From Dastarcus helophoroides (lineage: Eukaryota; Arthropoda; Insecta; Coleoptera; Bothrideridae), in the NCBI GenBank assembly GCA_028583605.1, contig CM053331.1, positions 6,764,508-6,828,507 on the forward strand: 64,000 bases of DNA. Reading direction: 5' to 3'. Shown one piece after another: positions 1 to 11,200 of this stretch. A model generated the notes under the pieces. It was not told where the DNA came from and searched no databases. It was given only the letters and a program-made list of their open reading frames with translations. Each line of letters begins with the position of its first letter. Positions within the stretch are counted from its first letter, which is position 1. A program made the position numbers and the translations under genes.

Positions 1-2070
1 CGTAATTTTAAAAAATCAAAAATTCGAGAAAAAAACGAAATTCTGGAAAAGTCAAAATTTTCAGTCAAATTTTCAAAAAGTTAGACTTTTTTGTAAAATA
101 ATATTTTTAGATTTCAATTTCGAGAAAAAATTTTGAAGTAACTGGTGATTACCAAAAATCCTGAAATGGAAAAAAATGCAACCAAAAATTTCAAAAAACT
201 CGAACGAAATTTTAAACTCAAATGTTTAAAAAGAAAACGAAATTTGGAAAAAAAAAATTTTAAAAGATTAAAATTTCAAAAAGGTCAAAATTTTTAAACA
301 GATTAACATTTTCCAGTCTAAATTTTGCTTTTTTTTTCAAAAATAGTGGAAATTACAAACAAGTCCAAATTTCGAGAAAAGTAGTTTTGACAAAAAATGA
401 AAAAATCCTGGAATTTATTAAAAAAAAAACAAAATTTTCAAAAAATCCGAACGTAATTTTAAAAAATCAAAAATTCGAGAAAAAAACAAAATTCTGGAAA
501 AGTGAAATTTTCATCAAATTTTCAAAAAATTAAGACTTTTTTGTAAAGTAATATTTTTAGATTTAAATTTCGAGAACAAATTTTGAAGTAACTGGTGAAT
601 CCTGAAATGGAAAAAAAAGCAACCAAAAATTTCAAAAAAACTCGAACGAAATTTTGAACTCGAATGTTTAAAAAGAAAACGAAAATTGGAAAAATCAAAA
701 TGCTGACAGTTAAAATTCTCAAAAATTACATTTTAAAAAATAAAAATTTTAAAAGATTAAAATTTTAAAAAGGTCAAAATTTTTAAACACATTAACATTT
801 TCCAGTCTAAATTTTGCTTTCTTTTTCAAAAAATAGTGGAAATTACAAAAACTCCAAATTTCGGGAAAAGTATAAGTTTCGACAAAAACTGAAAAAATCC
901 CGGAATTTTATTAAAAAAAACAAAATTTTCAAAAAATCCGAACGTAATTTTAAAAAATCAAAAATTCGAGAAAAAACAAAATTCTGGAAAAGTGAAATTT
1001 TCATCAAATTTTCAAAAAATTAAGACTTTTTTGTAAAGTAATATTTTTAGATTTAAATTTCGAGAAAAAATTTTGAAGCAACTGGTGAATCCTGAAATGG
1101 AAAAAAAATGCAACCAAAAATTTCAAAAAACTCGAACGAAATTTTGAACTCAAATGTTTAAAAAGAAAACGAAATTTGGAAAAATCAAAATGCTGACAGT
1201 TAAAATTCTCAAAAATTACGACATTTTAAAAAATAAAAATTTCAAGTGTCTAAATTTTGAAAAAAAAAGAACTCAAAAACTGCCAAAAATATCAAAAAAA
1301 CTGACATTTTAAAAAAATAAAAAATTTCAAATTCGAACTAAATTTCCAAAAAGTCAAAAAAAGCCCGAGAAATAAACGAAATCCTCAAAAAGGTCAACAT
1401 TTTTAAAAAGTCGACATTCTTTAAAAAATAAAATTTTAGTCTAAATTTTAAAATAACAAAATAATTAAAAAACTGAAATTTTGACAAAAAACAAAATTAA
1501 AACTTTTAAAAAGTTAAATGCTCAAGAAACAAAAATTTTTTTAAAAATCGAAATTCTGAAAGGTAACATTTCTAAAAATGTGGAAATAAAATGCAACCAA
1601 AAATTTCAGAAAACTCGAACGAAATTTTGAAATCAAATGTTTAAAAAGAAAACGAAATCTGGAAAAATCAAAATGCTGACAGTTAAAATTCTCAAAAATT
1701 ACGACATTTTAAAAAATAAAAATTTCAAGTGTCTAAATTTTGAAAAAAAAAGAACTCAAAAACTGCCAAAAATATCAAAAAAACTGACATTTTAAAAAAA
1801 TAAAAAATTTCAAATTCGAACTAAATTTCCAAAAAGTCAAAAAAAGCCCGAGAAAGAAACGAAATCCTCAAAAAGGTCAACATTTTTAAAAAGTCGACAT
1901 TCTTTAAAAAATAAAATTTTAGTCTAAATTTTAAAATCACAAAATAATCAAAAAACTGAAATTTTGACAAAAAACAAAATTAAAACTTTTAAAAAGTTAA
2001 ATGCTCAAGAAACAAAAAATTTTTTAAAAATCGAAATTCTGAAAGGTAACATTTTCAAAAATGTGGAAAT
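1..2070. repeat. A-rich tandem repeat, unit ~440-490 bp, about four copies
   Basis: The phrase GCAACCAAAAATTTCA followed by ACTCGAACGAAATTT recurs near 175, 615, 1110 and 1590, and the phrase CGTAATTTTAAAAAATCA recurs at 1, ~451 and ~943. The units are near-identical with small indels. Internally they are built from the shorter word AAATTTTNAAAAA-GTCGAAA. There is no coding potential. The array runs off the left edge. Confidence 0.8.
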
Positions 2071-3018
2071 ATTTTTTAAAAATTAGACTTTTTAAGTGCT
2101 CCAATTTTAGAAAAATAAAAATTATCAAAAAAATTGGAATTTTAAAAAACGAAATTTTCAAACAGATCCTGATTAAACGAAATTTTGAAAACAGTCGAAA
2201 GTGTGAAAAACAGAATTTTCAAAGAAGTAAAATTTTTAAGTTTAAATTTTGAAAAAATAAATCCAAAACTTTTAAAAACTCGAACGAAATTTTCAAAATA
2301 TCAAATGTTAGACGACGAATTTTGGAAAGAACGATAATTTTAAGTCGAAAATTTCAAAAATAGTTAAGAAATTTTAAAAAGAGGTGAGATTCTCAGCCGA
2401 AATTTTAAAAAAGTCAAAAGTATGAAAAGTTTTGAAGAAATTCATATTATGAAGTCAAAATTTTCAAAAAAAAGTCGAAATTTTAAAAAAGTAAAATTTG
2501 AAAGTATAAATTTTGAAAAAATAAATAAATGAAAAGTCGAAATTACAAAAGTGTCACTTTCGAGAAAAATGAAAATTATGAAAAGACTAGAAATTATGAA
2601 CAAAAATTAAATTTGGAAAAAATCAAAATTTTCTCAAATGAAAGCAAAAGTTTAAAAAAAGACGAAATATTAAAAAAAAGTTGACGTAAAACTGTCAAGC
2701 CTAAATTTTTAAATAAAGTTTTTCAAAGGAAAAAATCCAAATTACAGTCTCAATTTCAAGAAAGTTTTGGAAAAAAAAATCAAATTTTCAAAATATTAAA
2801 ATTATTAAAATAGGGCGAAATTTTAAAGAGTGTAAATGTTTGAAAAAGTAGGTATACATCTTTCAAATAAAGCAAAAATTTTAAGAATGTCTCAATTTTT
2901 AAAAAAGATGAAAATTTGTTAAAAAGTCGAAATTTTCAGAAGAGTATAAAATTTTTAAATGAAAAAGTCGAAATATTCAACAAATGGCGAAATTTACAAA
3001 AACTTTTGAAATTAAAAA
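2071..3018. repeat. A-rich low-complexity sequence (GTCGAAATTTT/AAAAA words)
   Basis: Degenerate runs of the word AAAAAGTCGAAATTTT without a fixed long period. This is the same sequence class as blocks in every large intron of the gene. Short open frames here are lysine/asparagine/phenylalanine-rich artefacts. Confidence 0.7.
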
Positions 3019-3160
3019 ATTTTTAAAAAGCTGAAATATCGAGAATTATGAAAAAAAAACCTTTTTTCATAATTCTCGATATTTCAGCTTTTTAAAAAAT
3101 GTCAACCTCTTGAACATTTCGGCTATTTTTTTTTAATTTCGAAAGTTTTTGAAAAAAAAA
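3019..3160. repeat. inverted repeat with near-perfect 36-bp arms and short loop
   Basis: The arms read AAAAAGCTGAAATATCGAG on one side and CTCGATATTTCAGCTTTTT on the other, meeting at about 3060. Weaker complementarity extends outward to about 2980 and 3160. It could form a stable hairpin in the pre-mRNA of intron 6. Confidence 0.75.
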
Positions 3161-5201
3161 TGTGGTAAGGTGCTTCAATATTTATCTGGATTTTATTAAA
3201 AAGTTGGAAAACTTGTTTACTGTTTTTGTAATAGATAATAAATAATTTTAAACAAGACGTTAATAAAAAAGCGTAATCAACTACAAAGTATTAATTTGGT
3301 GCAGTTTAATAACAAAAACAATTGATTTAGTCACGTGTAAATAGATCAATTATTAAAAATCAAAATATTCTGCATTGTCATGCAAGAAAAAGTACATAAG
3401 TCTGTAATGAGATACCAGAACTATAAGATAAATTGTATTAACAAAATTTATTACTTGCATGCTGCAACACTTGAGAGAATTTACATGAATATTGCCATTA
3501 CATACCTTCTTTATCTGATGTTGTTGATGCTATTTCTGACATGGGTGAGCCATCAGCGAAATGAACCTGCCACAAAAATATTGATTAGTTTACTGCAACT
3601 CCACATCGGGCATTTATACCGGGTTGGTGCAATATAATATACAGAACTTCAAGCTTAGGTTGAAATAAAAAACAAAATCCATTTATCAAATACACCAGAT
3701 GATTCGACAGCAGAAGAGTTATCACATACACTATACGTCTTACCATTGGGTTGGCTAATAAATAATATCGTTGTTTTTTTTTTCTCAAAGGCCATAGGAC
3801 GATAAGCATAGTGAATCGGCCCCAGAAAGATATCTGGATCATTTTTTAAGAAAGTGTTGCTACATGAATTCTTTGATCCTGCAAGTTTCAGATCTCTATT
3901 TTAGTTTTTGAAAAAATCGAAAAAATTCTAAAAAAAATCGAAAAATAGAATATTTTTTTCTCAAAAACGACTTAACCGAATTAAATTAAATTTGGAAACG
4001 TTACAGAAGCATTCATATACCTCTCTAATATTTTCAAATTTCATTGAAACCGGTTTTACGTGATTTGAGAAAAAAGTATTTCCATATTTTTTGTTTTTTT
4101 CCAATTTTTCCAAAAAAATAAATAAATAAATAAAACCTTGAAACTTACAAAGTTAAATTACCCTCTTAGCAGTAGTATACTCTGTAAGATGAGCCCAATA
4201 TTCCTAAAATTGAAATATTAATCAATTTTTTAATAAAAAATTCGGTTTTTTTTTTTTCACTATGGCGCACCTTTTTGATCAGTTTCAGAATTTGCAAGGA
4301 TATTCTACATCAAAAAAAACAAGAAATTAGTTTCAAAATTGTTCTAGAACGTTATCATAAAGAAAAAAAATAATTTTGAAAAACATTGCCCGTTTTTCCT
4401 AAATAACATAATGATTATAGAATGTCGACTTTTTGGAATATATCGTATGTCGACCACCAACAAATCTAGCAGTATTCCTTGCATAGTTAGTAGCGTCCTA
4501 AGATCCCAAGAATCTCCTAATTACATACTTTTGTGCTTTTTTGTTGTTCCTAAAATTAGTGAAATTGTATAGAATACGCACCATCGACCAGCTGCCTTTG
4601 CAAAAAGTAATCTGATCTTGTTTTAGACATTTATTCATTTACATCCCGTCAACGTGTAAACGACGATAACGATAATGAAGGTGAATGTTAATTAATTCAG
4701 AAACGTAACATTCAGACTAGCAAAAACAGCCCTCCCGCGAAAAAAATCTCAAATTCAACGAAAGAGGTGAAGTAGATTACGCCTTCTGAGGATATCGCTC
4801 AAAAAGTACAGACCAAAATCTGTATATTTTGGGTAGTGCAGAAATGAGTGTGACTACCCGAAAGCACGCTATTCGTGAGACATTTTCTCAAAAACGATTA
4901 ACTCTAAAAGAAAATTGTTAATAACTTTTGGTAGAAAATTTAAAGTTTTTCGATTTTTATTAAAAGCATTTTTTTAGATGAAAATTGTGAAAATTATTGG
5001 CAAAGAAACAAAATTTTCCATATTTAAATCAATATAGCGGCCGTTCCCCACACGTTCTTGGCAGGGAACTTTATAAACTTATTTGTTAAGCGTAAGTGAA
5101 GATATTTCCAAAATAAAAATTTAGTATTTAATTTTTTTGCAACAGGGGTGATTTTTCATTTATTTTTCCTGAACTACTGCGGAGTAAATAAAACATGTCT
5201 A
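3161..5201. other. AT-rich intron sequence around exon 6
   Basis: Apart from exon 6 (3506-3566) I see no coding pattern. 3870-4300 has runs such as TTGAAAAAATCGAAAAAA that resemble degraded MITE sequence. 4440-5160 looks like ordinary single-copy intron. Confidence 0.5.
3506..3566 (-). CDS. MOSPD2: MOSPD2-like exon 6 (linker; last exon visible)
   Basis: This is a 61-bp exon bounded by TTGTGGCAG (acceptor, 3567-3568) and G|GTATGT (donor, 3505-3504). It codes VHFADGSPMSEIASTTSDKE plus one base. Joined in phase 0 to exon 5 it reads NNRKVHFADGSPMSE, a Ser/Thr-rich linker such as lies between the CRAL-TRIO and MSP domains in this family. The assignment rests on exact splice signals, phase and plausible linker composition, so it is weaker than exons 2-5. 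An unseen exon between 5 and 6 is possible but not required by phase. Confidence 0.62.
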
Positions 5202-8200
5202 CGGGGTGAGTCACTAAGTTGGAATCGGTCTTTGGTAGGCGTATCGTTCAAAATATCGAAAAATGTTTCGAATAAAAGTTGTTCAAAATAAAGTTCTCCA
5301 CAACCTAAAATTATTGCCAAATATGGCGGCCTTCCGGTTGCACCGGAAATGAACACAACTTTCTTATTTTAAATAGAATACCCTATGTATTTTTACATTT
5401 TTGGATTCCTTGTTAAAAATAAATATGGATTTATTAAGGCGACATAGGCCCTTAGTTGAACCGTTTTCGCGTAATTTAATTTTTTTGGTTAAATTTGACG
5501 ATTTCGGAGCTTGACGCCATTAACGATATTTTCCAAACGCAATGACTCAGAGTTATGTGGCATACGGTTTTGGATTCAGGAAGAAATGGAGTATTTGTTT
5601 ACGTCTTTGCTGTTAGCAAGATTTCTTAAATTTCTTCACATCCGTCGACTCAATTTTTCAGTTGTTCAAACATGCATAACTTAATTTTTTCAAATGGAAC
5701 CACCTATCTTGGATTTTCTTATCGGATGCGAAATTAAATTACCTTTTTTTGGTACCAGGTATTGCCACCTCCGTCAATAATTTTTTAGAAATTTAGAATT
5801 TTGTAAAAATTTTAATTAATTTCGTATTATCGCGTTAGCCCTGGATGTCGCGATTTTGTTTCGTCTCGTTTGTCCGGCAATAAGTGACAGTTTATCTCAT
5901 TGTTGTCGCGAGGTCTTATTAGTACGGAAAGACAATGTTTTCTCAAGAATGGTTTACGCCTTGGGCAGTGCTGACAGAAATCCATGTCTTGCCTCAAGAA
6001 TTTATGCCCAACGCTTTGCCGATCGGAGACATCCAAATTCAGCGGCATTCGCTAAATTGTGAGAGAGGTTTGAGCGAACTGGTAGTACGAAATACGAGAA
6101 AAAGGAGCGTAGAAAACCAACGACGCATGAAGAAAACCAAGTTTCAGTAGCGGCTACTGTTGTTCAAGATCCGCAATTAAGAACCAGAAGAATAAGTGTG
6201 ACATTACAAATAAGCCAAAAATCGGTTTCATGATTGTTGTGTAAAAACAAGTTTCATCCGTATCACACCTAGCTAGTGCAAGACCTCAATTAAGCTGACT
6301 AACAATCGATGCAGTTGTGTGAATGGACGTTACATAATCTGCAGGAACAAAATGACCGTTTCGGACATTGTACTATTTACCGACGAATGTACAAACATTT
6401 TTTAAGAACCGCTTCGTGGGAAGGAAACGATACACCACGATACTGAAAATCATCATTGGATTTCAGTGTAAAGCATTAAAGAAAGTAAATAAACAATAAA
6501 CAAATCGGTAACAGTAAGCTGCAACAAATATTAAGAAGAATACATAAACAATGGTAATAATAACATTAAATTAAATGTTCAATATAACCACCAGCTTCAC
6601 GATGGCAAATGAGCAGTCTATGTAGCAAAGAATTGTTCACATCCACCAAGACGTTTTCATTGATATTTTGGAAAGCAACACGAACCCAGTCCATCATGTC
6701 TTCTCGGGTAGTTGGTGGTTCCTGGTACACAACTTGCTTAACATGACCCCACAAGAAAAAGTCTGGCTTAGTTAAATCCGGTGATCTTGCGGGCCATGCC
6801 ACTCGACCTCCTCTTCCTATCCACTTGTTAGGGAATTGTGTATAGAGGAACGCCCTTACATCCCTTCCATAATGTGCCGGTGCCCCATCATGTTGGAACC
6901 ACATTTGCCGCACGACAGCAAGAGGCAAATTGTCTATCATTTCGGGCAATTGATTTTGCAAAAAATGCAAGTAATTGTTGGCATTCAAATGTTCATTGAA
7001 GAAGTGTGGTCCGACAACAAATCTTCCTATGACACCACCCCAAACATTCAGAGATCACCTATGCTGATGGTCTAAGGGCCTTATCCAATGAGGATTTTCA
7101 GTGTGTAGTAATGGGAGTTGTGTCTTCCCACGAAACCGTTCTTATGAAATTTACATTCGTCGTTAACTAGTACATTGTCCAAAAAGTCATTTTGTACTTG
7201 TAGTTTTCGTAACGCCCACTCACAAATCTGCATTCGGTTGTTGAAATCAGCTTGATTGAGTTCCTGTACTAGTTGGATACGATACGGATGAAACTTATTT
7301 TTACGCAAGATTCGTGAAATCGAGGTTTGACTTATTTGTAATTCCGTGCTTATTATTCTGGTACTTAAATGCGGATCTTGGACAACAGCAGCCGCCACTA
7401 AAACTTGGTTTTCTTCATGCGTCGTTGGTTTTCTATGCTCCTTTTTCTCGTATTTCGTACTACCAGCTCGCTCAAACCTCTCTCTCAATTTAGCAAATGC
7501 CTCTGAATTTGGATGTCTCCGATCGGCAAAGCGTTGGGCATAAATTCTTGAAGCAAGAAATGGATTTCTGTCAGCACTGCCCCCAAGACGTAAACCATAT
7601 CGGCCAATTCTTCTTGAGAAAACAGTGTCTTTCAGTACTAATACCAAAACCTCGCGACAACAATGAGATAAACTGTCAGTTACTGCCGGACAAACGAGAC
7701 GAAACAAAACCGCGACATCCAGGGCTAACGCGATAATACAAAATTAATTAAAATTTTTACAAAATTCTAAATTTCTCAAAAATTATTGGACGGAGGTGGC
7801 AATACCTGGTACCAAAAAAGAGGTAATTTAATTTCGCATCCGATAAGATAATCCAAGATAGGTGGTTCCATTTGAAAAAATTAAGTTATGCATGTTTGAA
7901 CAACTGAAGAATTGAGTCGACGGATGTGAAGAAATTTAAGAAATCTTGCTAACAGCAAAGACGTAAACAAATACTCCATTTCTTCCTGAATCCAAAACCG
8001 TATGCCACACAACTCTAAGTCATTGCGTTTGGAAAATATCGTTAATGGCGTCAAGCTTCGAAATCGTCAAATCTAACCAAAAAAATTAAATTACGCGAAA
8101 ACGGTTCAACTAAGGGCCTATGTCGTCTTAATAAATTCATATTTAGACCAGTCATCTTAGTGGTTTCACCTCGGAATTCAAGATAACTGGCTGTAAACTC

Positions 8201-11200
8201 GTATAAACCTTTATTTTAACATCCTAAAACTTGTCTCATAATCTACTTACGATAGCGTGTACGCGACTTGTAGATAACTAAGGTCAAAGGTCAAAAAATC
8301 GATTTTTTGCGCATTTTTTGCAAATATCTCGTTCCCTGTAAAAGTTACGCTATTTGTATTTATTATAAATATTGTAGGGGATAAAATTATCTACAACTTT
8401 TGTTCTAAACATTTTTTTATACCTTAAACCGTTTTTGAGATAGAGGGCGCAATCTTTCACTATGTACAGTATCATTCAAGTTCAACCTGTAGTCTCGGTC
8501 AAAAACACGCCAAATATGACACAGATGATATCGTTAGCTTCTGGAATGGTTGGAAATGACCAAATTAACTGTCACAAAGCTTAGGAAATTGGACTACAAT
8601 CAATGACGAAGATCACTGGTTTAAAATTTCATGATATAAAATTAAAACGCTCTGATAAGGTATTACCGCTTTCAACAGTTAATAAATCTGTCAAAAATTA
8701 ATGATTGCAAAGTTTCAGTAGATCCATTGTTACTCTTTCAAATAATCACAGTAAGCAAACAATTTGAAAGTAATCTTGAAGAATATCTTCAATATGAATT
8801 AAGTCCGTATCCAACAGCATTATTTGATAATGATGGCATGAGAAAAACTACAAAAGCTTCATTGTATGACAATATGACACCTACCGATTCTGATCTCAAT
8901 GAAAATAATGTAACATTCATTATTGATGACGGATTTCTTCTGCATCACGTTGTATGGAGTAGAGAAGATACATGTTAGCTATCTAAGATATTTAGTGTAA
9001 GAAATGGTCAGATCGCCACTTGACCACCAGAAGCATGTGGACTGACCAGCGACCCTATTAGAACAATAGAACACATGTGGCGTAAAACTTGGTGTTTTGA
9101 AGGAGTCTGTAGGTTTTGTACAAAAGAATTGCAATCCAGATCTCGGTGATGTCAGTTCACTTAATAAACGTCGTTAAGTTTACATAAAACGCGTTTCATT
9201 TATCGGAGCTATCAAGACCTGATAGTGATCCCGAACATTTGGTCCTTCGAGCCGGATCCACCTTCGAACGTAGGGTTGGATCAGAATCAGAACAGAACTT
9301 AGTTCGTGAAACGGTTACTCTGTGAGCGCAACTCCGAACGAGGGTTCTAGCACAACAGCAACAATTGATCGAGTTATATCAACAAACAAGTAAGTGATTC
9401 TCCTCCTTTATGCTTGAAATTCCTTTTGTTAATTGGTTTCGTTGAACAAATTAGCAGATTTGGTAGATTTGAGTTTGCATGCTTTTGGGAGAAGCAGGAA
9501 GTTTTTGATTGTTCGTATCGGAAGTTTTAATCTTTCAAAATGAGTTTATCGCAATTAAAAGTAGAGCGTGGAAGGGTTAAAGGAAAGTTAACCAGGTTTC
9601 AAACATTTTTAGACAGTTTCCGAGATTCCGCCAATGATCTGTCTGATTTAAAGGAACGTTTTACACTAATAGTGGAAACGTTGAAGCAATTTGATATCAT
9701 ACAGGACCAGATAGAGAATTTGCAAACAGACACAGATGAACATGATACAGAACAGTGGCAGCGAGATCGTGTCGAGTTTGAAAATTTTTACTATCGCCTA
9801 ACGGGTCGCGCGCGCGATATTCTAGCCAGGCTCACCCCTATCGTACCTGCGAGTCAAAATCAAGAAAATGCTGCCGCGAATGGCAATGGAGTGACAAATA
9901 ATGTAATCATTCAGCCTAGCGAAATTGATTTCAATCTGCCTAAAATAACAATACCTAGATACTCTGGTGACTATTCAAAGTGGATGTCCTTTGCTGATTT
10001 GTTTAAAACTTTAATTCATAACAATAATAAGTTGAGCGATGCACAAAAACTGCATTATTTAAAATCATGTTTAGACGGCGAAGCCAAACAAACTGTCGAT
10101 AATTTGACCATATGCGAGGCAAATTATCAAATAGCTTGGGATTTGTTAGAAGGTCGATACAAAAATGCCAGGCTTATTGTCCAGGAATACATTGGGGCAA
10201 TATTAAACATTCCACCGGTTACAAAAAACGGAAATAGTCTGAGAACGTTGCTAAATACTTTAAACCTAAACTTAGAGGCGTTAAAGACATTTAACATAGG
10301 CGTAGATTCGTGGGACGCGATTATTGTACAGATAATTTCGTCAAAATTTGACTGTGAAACGTTGAGGGAATGGGAAAGCACACTGAACTCCTCGATTCCA
10401 ACAATTTCGCAGATAAAATTATTTTTAGATAAAAGGTGTCTGTTTTTGGAATCGCTAGACACGGCAAATAAAACAAGCAATAAAGTGAATCAACCGGTAG
10501 CATCATTCAAACCAAAATTTAACATAAGGGCACAAACAGGCAATTCACATGTTGCAACAAATAAACTATTTCATTGTTATCATTGTAAAGAGCAACATTC
10601 AATTTTTCAATGTGCCGAATTTTTAGCGTTGTCGGTAGGTGACCGAATTAGGCGAGTGGATCATTTGCGCTTATGCAAAAATTGTTTAAGGGCAAATCAC
10701 GCAATAGCAAATTGCAAGAGCGGCAAGTGCCGCAAATGCAATCAAAACCATCATTCCTTGTTACACGTAGAAATATCTGATGTTCCAAATCAGATCTCAT
10801 TAATTAGCCAGCATTCATCAAGATCAGATTATTGCCGGCATAATGACGAAATATTGTTGTCAACGGCGGTGGTCCATATTCGTGCATAAGACGGAAAATT
10901 AATTAATTGTCGTGCTCTCTTAGATATGGGCTCACAATTACACTTTGCGACAGAAGCTTTGTGCAAAAAACTTAAAGTGAAATTGTCACGATCAAACCAA
11001 ATTGTATGTGGCATTGGACTAACGAATCAGAATATATCCCAATCAGTAGATATTAAGATAACTTCTCGAGTAAGTCAGCAGTCCTACTCAATTAATTGTT
11101 TAGTCGTTCCTCAGATAACGGGTAACGTCCCCAATTATTCTATTAAAAGGTCTAATTTCAAGATACCAAACAACTTGATTTTAGCAGATCCGCAATTCTA

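Larger units (their letters stand above)
5202..8147 (-). mobile_element. two-headed DD41D mariner-like element, copy 1 (right end truncated)
   Basis: The left end is TA|CGGGGTGAGTCAC (A-to-G at the second base compared with copy 2). The left arm, 5202 to ~6463, is an inverted copy of the right arm, ~7086 to 8147. The arms hold not only the terminal repeat (~650 bp) but also the first half of the transposase gene, so two transposase heads point inward. The ~620 bp centre is unique and codes for the C-terminal half on the minus strand. The right end stops at 8147, missing about 240 bp that copy 2 still has. The + strand head is dead and the minus strand gene has several frame breaks, so this copy is not autonomous. 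It lies in intron 5. Confidence 0.85.

Noticed and set aside
3380..3637. Plus-strand 85-codon frame with a hydrophobic stretch
   Set aside because: It is antisense to exon 6, whose splice sites and phase explain the conserved part better.
5174..5356. Minus-strand 60-codon frame (and its counterpart at 36752-36955 on plus)
   Set aside because: It lies in the terminal inverted repeat of the mariner-like element and recurs only because the repeat does.
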